A stretch of 64,000 nt of DNA from Xestospongia bergquistia (lineage: Eukaryota > Porifera > Demospongiae > Haplosclerida > Petrosiidae): the NCBI GenBank assembly GCA_963965975.1, contig OZ014420.1:701001-765000 (forward strand). The letters are read 5' to 3'. The position numbers and the translations under genes are program-made. Positions 11,170 through 24,684 of the stretch are shown here, in pieces (the first letter of the stretch is position 1; each line of letters starts with the position of its first letter). The notes beneath the pieces were generated by a model. The model was not told where the DNA came from. It made no database searches and worked only from the letters and a program-made list of their open reading frames with translations.

Positions 11170-13645
11170 ATGGCTACCTCTGATTACCGTCTTTTTGATT
11201 CTAGGCCTGGTGATGAGAATGGAGCACCTACCAGGCCACAGCAATTACCGAATCGTCAAAGTGTTCATCATATAGTCGAGCCAGATGACGATGATAGCTC
11301 CAGTATCGGCGAAGATTTCGAAGTTGCCTCCATCGCATCTTCTCTCGAAGATCAGCTAACGTAAGCCATACCTACCTGTAATGGAGATTCTCCTGCACTA
11401 GACTGAAAGGGAGAGCAAAATCCTAAATTGAATTAATTAATTATCTTTTATTTTCTCTATTCATACACCTTTCTCACATGCACAGCTGGAGAGGTCGTAT
11501 GCAGGTTGCATTACATAGTCTTCCATTTCAAGTCTTTGTTTTGTCGCTAGTCGTTCTTGATGCATTAATAGTCTTGTTTGAATTGTTACTCGATGTCGGA
11601 GCCTTCAGTAAGTTATAATGATACAAAACTGTATATATTAGAGAAATTCTGTTATGTATATTCTGTAGCCTGTAGTTATTGTTGAAGCTAAAAGCACTCA
11701 ATCATAAATTAGCGTAATATAAAATGTAGTATAGTATTAATTGATTATCAGCTAGAGGAAACAGCTGTAATATGTTAAATAGTTTTTTGAATACTATATT
11801 TGACAATGCACGAGATACTATTTGGCAAGTCACCATAGTTGTAATACAACTATTGGTTCCCACTGAAACTACTACAATAACCACAAAGTCATTGCTCTAA
11901 TAATGACTGTTAACACACAGGATGTTAACGGTCATCTTCCTTCCTTGAAATAATGCATTTGGCTCTAATTTATAGATGTAGAGAAGTAAGGCACACGTCT
12001 CCTTATCATAGAATATCTTGTCTATAGCCATATAATTACTTGAAAGTATTATTGTTGTTTATAATAGCTGTTAGCTTATACTGTGAAATGTGTAATAGAG
12101 TAGTTGGCTTCTTACCAACTAATACATACTACTACTGTTTGATACAATATCCTCTCATACAGTGTATGTTGTATGCATACTTTCATAGACTGTAATCTGA
12201 TTTGTCAATACTGAAGCTCTATTAAATTTAATGATTGTTATGGACATATTCTGGGAGTAATTAATTTAAGGAATTAATTAATTTGTCATAAATATTTTTT
12301 TGTTTTTTACATCAATATGATCTGGTTAACTTAATTGTAGAATGAGGTCATGCATCACTTTAAGTTTTGAGATTTTGAAAATTAGGGTTCAGAGTTCAAT
12401 ATTTATTATTTGTTAAAGTGTTATCAAAATATTAGCCACGCCCTGTAATAGTTAATGTTCTGTTTTGTAGATAATATTGAATGTCGTGGTGAATTTGTGG
12501 TTGAGCAAGCCGAATATTGTCACTATGAAACTGGTACACGTTCAATGTGTCCTCCACCACCTAACCTTATTCTAGAGGAGACAAACGTAACAGCTGGTGA
12601 TGGATCAGATTATTGTCACTGTGTTTTTGAACTGGGAAAAACTGTCTGTCGAAGTTGTAAGTATATAAGTATAGATGCTGAGATGTTAAGCCAAGTAGCA
12701 TAGTATTTGTTATGTAATTGTTTGTTGGGAGTATGGCAAAGAGCCACCAAATATTTGGCTCACTAAACATCATATTACTCACAAATAACTGGATATTCTT
12801 TGATTATAATCTCTCTTGCTATCCACACAGTCACAAGAAGTAAAGGAGTTAATCCAGCATTTGTTCTTCACATTGCTAGTATTTGTATTTTGACAACTTT
12901 CCTTTTTGAGGTGAGTTTTTCATTTTTATGAAACAAAGTATAAATAATGCATGTTTGTTTTCTTTAGATTGCACTCAAATTGATTGCATTTCGTTTAAAA
13001 TATTTTACACACAAATTTGAAGTTTTTGACGGTATTATTGTCGTTATATCTTGGGTTCTAGATATAGCATCAATGTGAGTTAACTGAACATCAACTTAAA
13101 TGACAATAGTCTCATACCCATACTACTAACCCCATGCCAGGAGGGCCTAGTAGTCTGAGGACAAGAGACAGGATTAGAAAGACAGTAACCATCTTGTTAC
13201 ATATTGTATTTTATACAGTTCTAGGGAGGAAGGTTTTGCTCAAGTTGCAACGCTTATCATTCTTCTGCGATTGTGGCGTGTCGTACGTATTGTTAATGGA
13301 GCAATTCTCTCATCAAAGGCAAGAGCGGATGATCAGCTACATAAAGCAAGAAAATCTGCTAGAGAAGTGATACATGCTCTGCATAAGGCACAGGATCGGT
13401 TTGATACTGAAGAGGTACACACACGCACACACTAACAAGAAGTGAAGAGTACTAACTCTATCATTTGCAGAAAAACTACGAAGATCTTAAGAAATTACTA
13501 GAGGATAACAATATCCCAGTTCCTGAAAAGCGCAAGTACGAATCTATTGTTCCCACATACCCATACGATGCTGAGGTATTAATAATTTAATTATATCTCT
13601 TGAAATTATCTTTTTTATCATTTACAGGAAGGTATACATCTGTAG
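11170..13645 (+). CDS. HVCN1: Voltage-gated proton channel Hv1
   Basis: Four-helix voltage-sensor protein that conducts protons out of the cell or phagosome on depolarisation. Exons 11170-11360, 11486-11607, 12471-12656, 12831-12910, 12968-13074, 13219-13424, 13471-13575 and 13628-13645 join in frame. S1 carries the proton-selectivity Asp in LVVLDALIVLFELLLD. S3 reads FEVFDGIIVVISWVLDI. S4 has the Hv1-specific three-Arg signature RLWRVVRIVNG. After S4 comes a Lys/Arg/Glu-rich coiled coil (KARADDQLHKARKSAREVIH onward) that dimerises the channel in the family. The start is the ATG at 11170: an upstream in-frame reading has no ATG. The S1-S2 extracellular loop is far longer than in vertebrate Hv1, at about 70 residues with seven Cys and at least one N-glycosylation sequon (NVT). 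Confidence 0.93.
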
Positions 13646-14038
13646 TACAGAGTATACAGAGAACATTACTGTATTATTGCTGTCATATAGAGGGTTTTTA
13701 ACTTGGATCTATCAAAATCAACACAAACTATATCTATTATAGATAGAAGGATATATATTCGTTGTCTTGTTATGTTATTTAATAATGGTTGTGTTAGTGT
13801 CTCATTACAGGAACCCTTAGTGAATTAGTGTACATGAATATTACAAGAACCCTTAGTGTACATAATTCTTTACAGGAACCCCTTTTGTACACAATATCCA
13901 AACCTTAATAAACTAGTGTACTATGCACTAGTCTATCAATACAGGAACCCTGAGTGAAGTTTATTATATTAAAGAAATAAAACTACATAATCAAAATTAT
14001 TTAAAAAGGCCTACAATGACAACTCATCACAGGGAATC
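13646..14038. other. Tail-to-tail gap with short dispersed motif
   Basis: No gene. A motif close to ACAGGAACCCTTAGTG recurs four times between about 13807 and 13955, at irregular spacing (near 13808, 13842, 13874 and 13941). Confidence 0.5.
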
Positions 14039-17000
14039 CTATGGAGCAGGACAAAAGCCAACAAGAACATTATCTGTCTCATTGGCATCAGAGACATCAG
14101 TTAATTGATTAGAATTATTGGTTGGACTGGAACGAAGGTCTACTTGACGCAAACAGCCTACAAAATGAGGAGGAAGACCAGTTTCAATAAAATCACTAAT
14201 AAGAAACGAGAAGAGTTGTTTATCTTGAGGAATTGGATAAGACTCTGAAATTAAAACAAAAGTTATTAGTAAAATAAAAGAGGCATAAATGAATGAAGGG
14301 GCAAATAAATGGGTAGGGTTGTTACTATGATACTAACCTGACAGACCTCCTATATACACATTTATATCTCCTAAAGGTTTCACAGAGTCATCAGCCTCAA
14401 TAGTCATATTTATTTGATCCCCAACAGCTGTAGTTAACACAACTTTCATCAAGTCTCCAGAAGAAATGATACTTAGTGAATGAAAGGATTGGTTTTGGGG
14501 ATTGCATAGGGATGTCCTTGATTGAGCAATGAAAGCTCCTGGTCTTGAAAAATTACTAACTCGCAACTAAAAGTAAGCAAGAGAGATCAGTACTATTATG
14601 TTTACTTGTAGCTTACCTCTCCTTCGTAAAACCCAATTCCTAAGATAGGGTTTTGTGAAGGAGAACTTGTAGTTAACAGTAACAAGAGACCATGTTCTTT
14701 GCTGGCTTGAAATTGTAATGATATTTGATATTGTGGAGGGCTGGTTGTTGAAGACAGCGATTTCACTATATACAATGATATAAAGAGGGTTAATAAAATA
14801 CAATTAAACTCACTGATATAACTCTGTCTAGAGAAGCCCCACCCACTAACTGGTTGAGAATAGCAAGTAATGCATGTTGACAGACCCCTGAGTAGAGGTA
14901 AATATATCTTTCATTAGTTTATTATTTGGTAGGAACTTACTCCTGTTCGAAACCAGTCTCGTTTCCATTAATTCTCAAGTCTTTGATACAACCAACAAAA
15001 CCTAGCATCTACAAAATATTGAGCTCATCCAGACACATATTTCAAATCTGCTTACATTGGTACTTTTCTGTCCCAAAAGAAGAGGAAGGATCGGCTCAAA
15101 GACAGCTCCAGAATGTAGATCTTTAATTGATCCCAACGAAACACCTCCAACAGAAGGTACTATAGTTATTTCTCTATTGCTAACAGTACAATCTAATCCC
15201 TAACATAACATAGAATAATTAAAATATATCAGTTCATTTAACACACTAACAATTTCTATCCATGTGTTAATTGGTAATGGAGTATTATCTGTAAGAGTCT
15301 TTACATTACCAAGTTGATTCATTATCTGCAAACTGGTGAGTCCTGATGCAAGACTTAAACTAATATTAACTCCAGCTCTTGACAAAATAGTGATCACATG
15401 ACCATCACCTGATAACTGCCTCATCGTGAAATTTAAAGTCCAAGAACTACAGAAAACAAGAACCTCGTGTGTCATCACAATATATACATTACTCACTCAG
15501 CTTGTAGAGGAAGTATATTGTAAGATAATGCTTGCGTATAAGTGTGAAAACCTCCAATTGTATTTGTTAGAGTAGCAGGTAAGGATGAGAAACAAGATTT
15601 CTCCTGAAGTATTTAAGAAAGATGAAAGCAAATGATCTCCTTCAAAACGAGTGCATATAATTGTGATCTGACCTCAGGTTCATTTTGGAATAATCCAACT
15701 AGTGGAACAGGTCTTTCTGGTACAAAAGGACATGAATTAAATGTAACACCATCAGGAGTAGCATAACTAGAAAGTGCTTCACTTAGAAATGGAATAGCTC
15801 TATCAAAACAAACAAAAACAAGAAAAAATCAGTAAATTATATTTTTTTAAAATTCACATACCGTAAATTATAAGTCAAGTCTCTGAGACAGCCTTTAAAT
15901 GGAACCTGACCTATTACTACATTGTCTGGAACACCACCAATATATATAGGATCACTAGAACGTGTATTGAGTGTAAACTCAAAACTTGTAAATACAGAAT
16001 TAGCAACTAAAATATCATCTATATAGAGTTTGTGATTAGAGCTACCAAGAGAAGGAAAAAAATATAATTATTTAAAATGTTTTATTTATGTACTCTTGTT
16101 GTGGTTTTTTGATTTCCAGTAGAAGATGGTGCCATTCCATTAAATTTACAGCTGCTGATGATAAAATAGCTGTCATTTGTCCTCTGTTTAATTTGACCTC
16201 TATTTGACTGTTTTGAAGTGAGATAAGAACACTAGAACTCTATCACAGTAAGAGAGAAAAGACATTAGTAACATCTATAAATCATAGATATACCATGCTT
16301 GTATCAAGGGCATAGAACAGTGAGCCATTGTCTGTCACAGGTAAGAAAGAGATAGATAGGACTCCTACATCAGTAGGCTCTTGGGAGGTTGACGGAATGT
16401 TGACTATTTGAGTAAAATACGGATGAGAGTAGGCCAAAAAGCCACTCCCATTAAGGCCAACTTCATAGGAATACGTCTATAAATATATAAATTATAATGT
16501 AATCTAGTAATAAGTGGATTTATTGTACTTACTGTTTTCAAACATGTTCCAGACATCCCTTTCTGTACATTGCTTCCAAGATAGTTTTCATGAAAGCTAT
16601 TAGAAAAGACACCTATCTTTAATGAACCTATGTAGATTTCTATATCTACACATCCTCTATAGCCTCGTGTTGTTATTGTAGGACGAAGAAATTCTGGCAG
16701 CTGGTCAAGAATGACTCCACCAAACCAGGCCACTATTCGTGATGTATCATGAAAAAATTGAACACCATTTTGGGTTTTTTGCATCGTTCCAGTTTGATAA
16801 TTATATTGAACAAAGTTACCAGCAACTCCAATGAGATTAGATTGAGTAGAGAAATCCATTAGACCGATAGGCCGTGTGAACTCCACAGTAGTAAATGTTG
16901 GTCCACTCAACTTGACTATAACATTACCTCCTGTTAATCCAATTTCTAGTGAAACATTTGTAATGGGATCATATAGAAAAGCAACCATTCCTTCTAAGCT

Positions 17001-17943
17001 TTTGATGGATAAAAAGAATGTAATCCGATTAATAGCACCTGTAGAGCTTACAAATTTAATTGGTTTTACATATCCATCTCCATCAAAAGAAAGGGAGTAG
17101 CCTTGTAATGAAGATGAAAGGATCCGTGCATTAAAAGCAGCTGCTTCATCTATTCTGAAGACTTTCTTATCATTGTTACTTCGAAGGAAGTCAGTATCTG
17201 AACGATTGCGATAATTCCAGAGACTCCATAATTCTCCATTAAACAATAACAAGTTAACAAGTCCCATAAATGAATTGTATGATTTAAAATTAGGCAATGC
17301 AAGAGATGACATAACTGGTTTACCACCTATCAAAAACCCTGTGTCCTCACTAATTCTAAACAGCAGAGAATCATTATTTATTGCAGTATTCTGAACTAAG
17401 GTGTTTAAACGGACTCGTCCAGAACCAACTCGCAGCTCAAACATAGAGCCAACACGCGAGAAAAAAATCTCTGTTTCAGCTGTTATTTCCATGTTTTGTT
17501 TAATATTACCACTCCCTGAACCAATCCTCCATTGCAGTACTATATCGTTATTACTTTCACTTGTCACAGCAATGTAGTCATCTTGCTTGAGAGCTTGATC
17601 AGAATCTCCTTCCCTTACAACAGGACCAGCGTAAAACAAGAGAGCAGGAGAAAAGTAGTCGATAGGATAGACATAGAGGTCAAATGACTCAAATTGTATT
17701 TCATTCTCTGTTGTGACAGTTGGAGGAGGTTGTAAGGAGATATATGGCTGTATTGAACCATTCAAACCTAGACGAGCTGGAGAATTAATTTTGTTAATAA
17801 GTTTGTGAGTATCAGCTACGTTAACTAGTAGGGAGTCTATCTCTGAAATAATGTCTCTGTTTTGTTGGAATATATCTCCAAGACCACTTCTTGTCTCCTC
17901 TGCAATGTTTTGAGCAATGGAAATGATCTCCTCCATTTGATGG

Positions 17944-17995
<52 letters not shown>

Positions 17996-20900
17996 TAATG
18001 CCATATTGTGAGTTAATTACCTTGGTTGGTTGTCTCTTGAAGAACTCTTTCAGTTTCACTGACAGTTTGCTTCAATTTTAATATGTCACTCTCCAAAGAT
18101 GGTAATTCACCTTCAACATTTACCAATGTTCTATTAGTGCTCTGTAAAGAAGAGAGTAGTAAAATAGCTTCCTGTTCAAGAAGACCAGCTTCAGCAGTGT
18201 AGTTTGGTTGCTTCTCTAACAATTGCACTTCAACTTCGATCATTTCCAGATCAGATTGAAGACTAGCAAATTGAGAATAAAGTTCTTGAGAACGATTATA
18301 TTCAACCTCTCCAATCTCAACTAAGGACTGTGATCGTGACAAAAGTGAATTACTATCATTTTTCAATGTTGCAACTTTCAAAAATACACCATCAGCTAAA
18401 TTACCAATGACTCCCAGATCAGTCATTCTTAGAATGGTGAGTGATTCATTGCTAGTAACAATAGCTTCAATAGCAGTTCTATTGATTTGCTCAAAATCAA
18501 TATCAGGCAAGTCACTAAGATCATCGATAAATTGCTTAGCAAATGTGACAGTCATCATACTCTCTTCACGTATGTAAGTTGAGTTATCTCTGAGAGCCAT
18601 AGCATGTTGTTCTCCTCGTGTACAAGTAAGATTTCTTGTATCTCGAGAGCAGGTCTGAGGGTAGTTAGGGGGCAAGTGCCGTTGGAGATTATTATCATAG
18701 TCAGTAAGTTTTGTACTAAGTTTAGTGATCACTTGAACAAGTGTAGATATTGAATTGTGAACTGTCTAAAGATAGAAAAGGAATTATGTATAGAAGAAAA
18801 GGAAAAATATATGATCATTACTTGAAGGAGTTGATAGGCAGTAGAAAGGATGGAATCGGTAGTAATAATGATTGTCTGTGTATCTTTTATATTTAAAAGA
18901 GTAATGTTGACAAGATGATTTGCCAAAATTAAAAGACTCTAAATAAAATAAAGAACCAAAGTTATTAATACAGTAAGGTTTGTTATACTGTCTTCATTGC
19001 ATCAAACCTCAATTTCTTTCAATAGTCTTTCTGTTAAAATATTAACTTCAGCAACAACAGTGGCATTTTCAATGATAGCCATAGATATATTAATAACACG
19101 AGGTAACAACATTTTATAATCTCTGATAGCATCTGTAGCATTTCTAGAAAGTTCAGCATGAGTCTGAGATGTAATGGTATGTCTACTCAAATTGGCATAA
19201 GATTTAAGAGTGTTTTCCTGGAGTTGCAAAAGATGCCTTTCTTGGTCTAAGTAATCACGTAAGAGAATATTGAGTGCTAGTTCACCCTCCCTAAGAGCAC
19301 TTGTTACATCCTCATGATTTAATAATAACTGGTCAATCAAGTTTGACAGATCTTTTAGAAGTACTAAAAGTACAAAGATCGAATTCATGGAAATACTAAG
19401 TAGAGCGTTATAATACAAGCATCATCATTAGTAGATTAAAATTGTATTATTTTTAAAGTTCTATCAAACTCACTTTCTGTCTGTTCCTGTAGAATTGTTA
19501 CATTATAATCAGATGCAATAGTGGAGACAAGTTGAACTACGTCATGTGATCTATTAAGAACATCATTAGCTGTAACATTCAATGATGAAAACTAAAAAGA
19601 AAATGGAGACAATGTAAGTATGATCTCTTCACTATGTTCACTGACCTTAAAGGTATCTTGAATTAACAATTCTGTTAATAATAGGTGATTCAAAACAGTA
19701 ACGTTGTATAGTTTGTTTATATCTACTATATAAAGAGGCTAAGAGAAGATAACAAAGAAAAAACAAAAATGTTATTTAAATTTTAATACATATTGTTCAT
19801 ACCAGCATTGCACCATCAGGATATTGGGAAGAAAGACCATAGACTCTTTCAGTAGTTACTAACTTTATCAGTAACGTCAAATAAGAATCCTAAAGAGAAG
19901 GATTAAAGTGTGCAATGTTAAATATATATTAACTGACAGACTATACCTCAAGATTATTGACATTGAATTGTATGTTTGTAAAGTCTGATTGATTGATAAC
20001 AACAAGAACAGTATATAATGGTATAGAGCGAAGACTTCTTTGAATTTGAGAGGAGAGACGTTTTAAGTTTAAAAGATGTTCATCAGCACACTGTCCACAT
20101 TCTACAATACAAGCATAACATTTCATTAAATATACTATAATTTAACAACCACCACACTTACCTCCAAGACTATATAGCCTAGTCAATTGACAAGTTAATT
20201 CATCACATGTATACAACTCTACTTTTGGTTGTACAAATTCCTCTGCACATTTCTGAGCTGAGGTGATAAACCCAAGGTCGAAACTTGCATTCCTAACAAG
20301 TAAGAATAACAAAACACCTACAGTGAATGAACACTTAACTCTAGCCTTAAATACCTAACGTATAGTCTTATGTAACTAACGTCTAGTCTTATGTAACTAA
20401 ACATTAGACATAACAGTCAAACTAAAGGTTTTGTTACTTCAAGGTAAGATGATCTATAAATATTTGCTAGACAGCTCCTACACAGTAATATGAGCTGTCA
20501 TATAATACTAATGATTTGTGATAATATAACAAATAAAATAGGCCTCATTATGTCATTTCATAAATGTGTCATTCTTTTTCTAGTTTGAGCAATCCTTCCT
20601 TACTAAAAGTAATGCATATCAAATAATATATTATATTATGTCATATATCATACAGCTGGGAAGTAGATGAAGTTATTTTAACAGTAGATGCAGTCCTGTT
20701 GCCTTCATCAGAAAAGAATAAGACTTGCTGAGAAGAGAACCGATCACAAGGAACATTTTGTATACCTCCTCCTTTTGTTTCTTGCCACTTGGTTGTACTA
20801 GAGAGAGAGAGTACATTTGCTTATAATTATAGGACATTATTGATAAGACAAAAGGATATGATATGTACTTTAACACTCACTTTATTATTCTGCTCTCAAA

Positions 20901-22593
20901 ATCATCAACAAATACACCTTTAACATCAACATTGTCCAAATACCATGTTCCCAATGATGACATAGTGTTACTTTGTTGCCATAGAAACCACACAAAGGAT
21001 CCATCATGTGAAGATTCCACATATTGACGATACAATCTAGTTCTTTCTAAAAGAAAAGAAAAGATATAAGTAATATCAATATAGCAATTGTATTACCTTG
21101 ACAATTTGGTGTGTCAGTAATATTATCATAACAGAGAGCTTGTAAATAGATTTCAGACACAGAATAAAACTACATAACAAGAAATTGAAAGGATAATCGC
21201 TTGATTTATTAAAAGGATTTAAGGTATAATGGAGGCTTTTTCTCTAGATACTACTATCAAAGCATAATTTAACTGTCCTGACTAATAGGCTCTCTTCTTC
21301 TCTTTTCAATGATGGTAATATGTAGTGAATGAGTTTATAAAGTATACTATATTAGATAATACCTCTTCCCGAGGATCTTGTAATGCAGGAGCTGGTACTA
21401 AGAATCCAAACTTGAGAGCTGAAGTTTGAAGAGCAGTCTGTGTGTGTGTGTGTGTGTGAAAGAGAGAATGCATGAGTCAGTGACTGAAGCCATTTGAAGC
21501 ACTTCTAAAGCTTCCAGTTGCTAACCACTTATATAAATCACCAGGTGGTCTAGTAAACACACTCACTCATTCTTATATTACTGGTCTATTGTGTTGTAAC
21601 ATTCCAACTATTTTTAGGAGATTATCCTGATATTAAATATTGTTTGATGAGAATGTAAATATTAAATTTAGTTACATAATAATAGTAACTGCTGACGTAC
21701 TTGTACAAGAAACATAACAAGTATATCATACACCATTAGTAGTAAGCTACTTTCTCTCTATAATACTACCATTGATATGTTGTATAAGACTTACCTCAGT
21801 ATCTAAATGAGAATGTTTAAACAGTTTAAAGACATCAATCTGAAAAGTTATATATAAACAATATCACATCTCCTTTTAACAGAGCAATTCTGAACTTTAC
21901 CTCAATAAAGTTGCCATCACTCGTCTGTGTCATATGACAAGTAGGATAGGCTGACCAGTTAGAGCACAGTGTAATATTACCAGCTATTATAACTACCATT
22001 GGTATGAATAAATTTGCCTCTTCTACATAATAGTCAATAGTCCATACATGTGGTGGAAAAAGAGAGGCACCAAATAAGACTGATACGCGATGAATGGAGA
22101 AAGACTAAAATAATAAAAAAAGAATTGAAAATCTTTACTTCAAAAAGTTCAAACTTATCCTATTGAAAAAAATCCCATTTTCTGCTAATAAAAATTTGAC
22201 TTAGCTTTCATATTAACTTCATACTAAACTAGTACTTTAAGAAGTTTTTCCTATCAAATTCTCTCCATTATTGTTGACCTTATTTAGGTGTATTTCAAGT
22301 TGAGCTCTCCCACTAGAGAGCTCACTAGTTGGAGGAGAACTCCAGGTGGTATTTCGATCTCCATCCACTGCAAATCCAGGCTGATGTTGATTAAAAGAAC
22401 ACTGTTGACAGAGAAGGTTGTTTTCTCTAAATACACACAGCTCAGTGTTATTACAAGTAGAACTAGCTATTACAGTAGCCTCTCTCAACCTAACAGAGAA
22501 CAAAGCTCCCCAACACCCACTCCAACAAGAAATAAAGATCAAAGATAGAAGAACGAGAAACACGCTACTCCTCTTGTCTTCAGAAAACGCCAT
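14039..22593 (-). CDS. Laminin-like chain: LN, jelly-roll-like, coiled coil, LG domains; no EGF-like modules seen
   Basis: Secreted basement-membrane-type protein. The start (22593) gives a signal peptide (VFLVLLSLIFISCWSGCWG). A laminin N-terminal (LN) domain follows: clustered Cys, then GFAVDGDRNTTWSSPP and, at its end, FYSVSEIYLQALC, matching the usual YYSIKD..GGRC region. Where laminins continue with EGF-like repeats, this one has a segment containing GSFVWFLWQQ and GTWYLDNVDVKGVF, resembling the WxLDNV core of reelin/laminin-IV-type jelly rolls. A Cys pair (CDELTC, ECGQC) then leads into a long heptad-rich region (exons about 20126 to 18013, with LLQLQENTLKSYANLSRH). The open stretch 16404-17944 and the exons down to 14039 hold several laminin-G domains (for example GLVNLLLFNGELWSLWNYRN and TTRGYRGCVDIEIYIGSLKI). 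The stop is TAG at 14039-14041. Many NxT/S sites are present. Laminin-family call is firm; alpha-chain homology is inferred from the C-terminal LG domains. Confidence 0.8.
17947..17992. repeat. (GA)n microsatellite forming a splice pyrimidine tract
   Basis: About 23 uninterrupted GA units. On the transcribed minus strand it reads (TC)n and ends directly in the CAG acceptor of a laminin-like exon beginning TCCATCAAATGG. Confidence 0.95.
21439..21458. repeat. (TG)n microsatellite at splice acceptor
   Basis: Ten TG units. On the minus strand (CA)n ends in the CAG acceptor of the laminin-like exon that begins ACTGCTCTTCAAAC. Confidence 0.9.
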
Positions 22594-22784
22594 TCCTTCT
22601 CAGACAAAGGCAACGTCGCAATGCGACCACGAAACCATAATAGTTCATCAAAACATTTACTTTTATCAAGCAATCAAAGAAATGAACAAAGTCTATTTAT
22701 CTCTCTGGGCACTCCTCCAGTTAAATGCCACAACTCAGACATTGTAGTCTCATTTAGTTCTATAAAAATATCACACAGTTCATT

Positions 22785-24429
22785 CTATTTAAAGATTACA
22801 TTACCTTTACAAAACCACTTCTCAGATCGACAATAATTCATATATAATTCCATTTCATCACAAGAAAAAGGAGGAACTTCAACCTTCAAAAAACTCTCAG
22901 CTAAAACAGTACCCTAAAAATAGAATTTAAACGGAATTCATTATCAAGGGTTGGAATACAATAAAGCAAGAATGAATATTAGTAACTTACTTCTTTTCCA
23001 AGCAACAGTTGATAGTTTTTACTCCTTATGTGATGATAACGCATTAGTCTTTTCGAGAGAGCTAGAACAACAGGACCAGTAAACTGTTAAGATAAATATT
23101 TAGTGTTCAATTTGAATCTAAATTGTTGTTTCTTTTACTTTTTGAGGTTCAATAAATTCCAATAAATATCTAACTAAATTGACTTCATATGGCTTGATCT
23201 GAAAAGAAATAATGACACCATTTATGTCTTTGCTAGTCTCACCCATCGATTGTCTTGTCTTAATGATGTCCGATTAAAACAACCATTGAAATCATCTATT
23301 GCAATCATTACTCGATGGCTAGCATTAATAAAAAAAGGATCAGACAATGATCAATATCATATACCTCTGGAGTTGTGTTACTTCATTTAATACAGCATAG
23401 AACACATCAGTTGCAATGTTTGGCTTCAAGACTCCCTTTACAAAAAATTACAAGATAATAAGACTTGATTGCTAGTATTACTTGTTCAATGACTTTAGCC
23501 AATTCTTCGCCAGCTTTTGAATGTTCTTTCTTTGTCCAGATATAATCCTGGGACAATTTTAACTATATGCACAAGAGGAGTAATGTCTGTCATAGCTAGC
23601 ATAATATAATTAACTCACTGTGTCTAGTGCCTTGATGTTCATTGCTTTAAAGTTATGAAGCCAGGCACAAGCTTCATCTGGTAAGTCATAGAAACCAACA
23701 TTCTTTATTGAGGGCTTCATTTGACTTCGACTATGAGTCCAATTAAATACTATTTATAAGATATAATGCTATATAAATATTTTATTCAAGTTTACCACTA
23801 GGAATATGTAGCACTATCCAGCCAGCTTGTAGACAATGATGAATTGATTGAAGCATACATATAGTTTTACCACATCCATCTGGTCCATCTTATTATTATT
23901 CAGGAATACAACTGATACACTATGACTAATAATCCTTCCATCTATCTATTGATTAATGGGATACAGAGTAATATTCTATTATTATCAGTATGATCGTCTC
24001 TGAGACATTGGATAATTTTCCAACTAGGTTCCCTTAATATCCAACAAGTCTTTCCTAATGCTTCAGTCTGTTATAAGACATAAAGATACAGTTTACAGTT
24101 GATGGAGTAATTGACCTGATTATGCAGTCGCTTTGGGAGAGCATGAGGAAATGTAGATTTGATTTCTGATTGCAAGACACAATATAACTTCTTTAAATGA
24201 TCTTCTTGAAGCTGCAACTGAGAAAGATATGATTGTTGTTGATATGTTGAGAATCATACAGGATTAATAAATGGCATTTTGTCTGATGATGGTGTTGTTG
24301 AAAAATTTCTAGGAAGCTGATAAATTTTTAGATGGAATCTTTTAAATACGGATTGCTAATAAAATAAATAAAACAGACTATAAATTATATATTATTAAAT
24401 ATTATAATCTTTACCAATACTGTAGCCAT
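22785..24429 (-). CDS. DAP3: Mitochondrial small ribosomal subunit protein mS29 (death-associated protein 3)
   Basis: GTP-binding protein of the mitochondrial small ribosomal subunit. Multiple short exons join in frame. The N-terminus (MATVL, then QSVFKRFHLKIYQLPRNFST) is basic and hydroxylated, like a mitochondrial targeting sequence. ALGKTCWILREPSWKIIQCL is followed by the P-loop in RILLYGPDGCGKTICML, corresponding to YLLYGEKGTGKT in human DAP3. SIHHCLQAGWIVLHIPS, then DEACAWLHNFKAMN and DYIWTKKEHSKAGEELAKVI, continue collinear with the family (Trp-Leu-Lys-Asn-Phe and Tyr-Val-Trp blocks). The C-terminus ends VPPFSCDEMELYMNYCRSEK and NVIFK before a TAG at 22785-22787. It starts head-to-head with the ODF3-like gene, 255 bp away. 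Confidence 0.88.
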
Positions 24430-24684
24430 TATTCCAAAGACTCGTTCCCAAGTTTACAACCCCATTCTGTATTTCCACAGCAACGCGTTGGAATGTGCGT
24501 TGTCATAGCAATTATCGGGTGTGGCTCGTTCCATTTCGCGTACGCGCAACTCCAGGGGATAGTGTTACAGCAGTGATAAAGTTACAGCTAAACTGGCAGT
24601 AGCTTTCCTGCAGCAGGCAGAGCACGTTTGCAAATATAGAATCCTTTTTTTGTAAATTGAAAGATAAACTATTGACCAAGCAAA
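24430..24684. promoter_or_regulatory. Shared head-to-head promoter, DAP3 / ODF3-like
   Basis: A 255-bp CpG-containing island between divergent start codons, with the perfect palindrome CGCGTACGCG at 24537-24546 and CAACGCGTTG at 24481-24490. GC content is clearly above the surroundings. Confidence 0.55.

Noticed and set aside
20813..20876. Separate small minus-strand gene (MLKYISYPFVLSIM...)
   Set aside because: The open frame crosses an intron and reads the laminin-like exon in the wrong frame. The exon below 20800 joins in phase with its neighbours in another frame.
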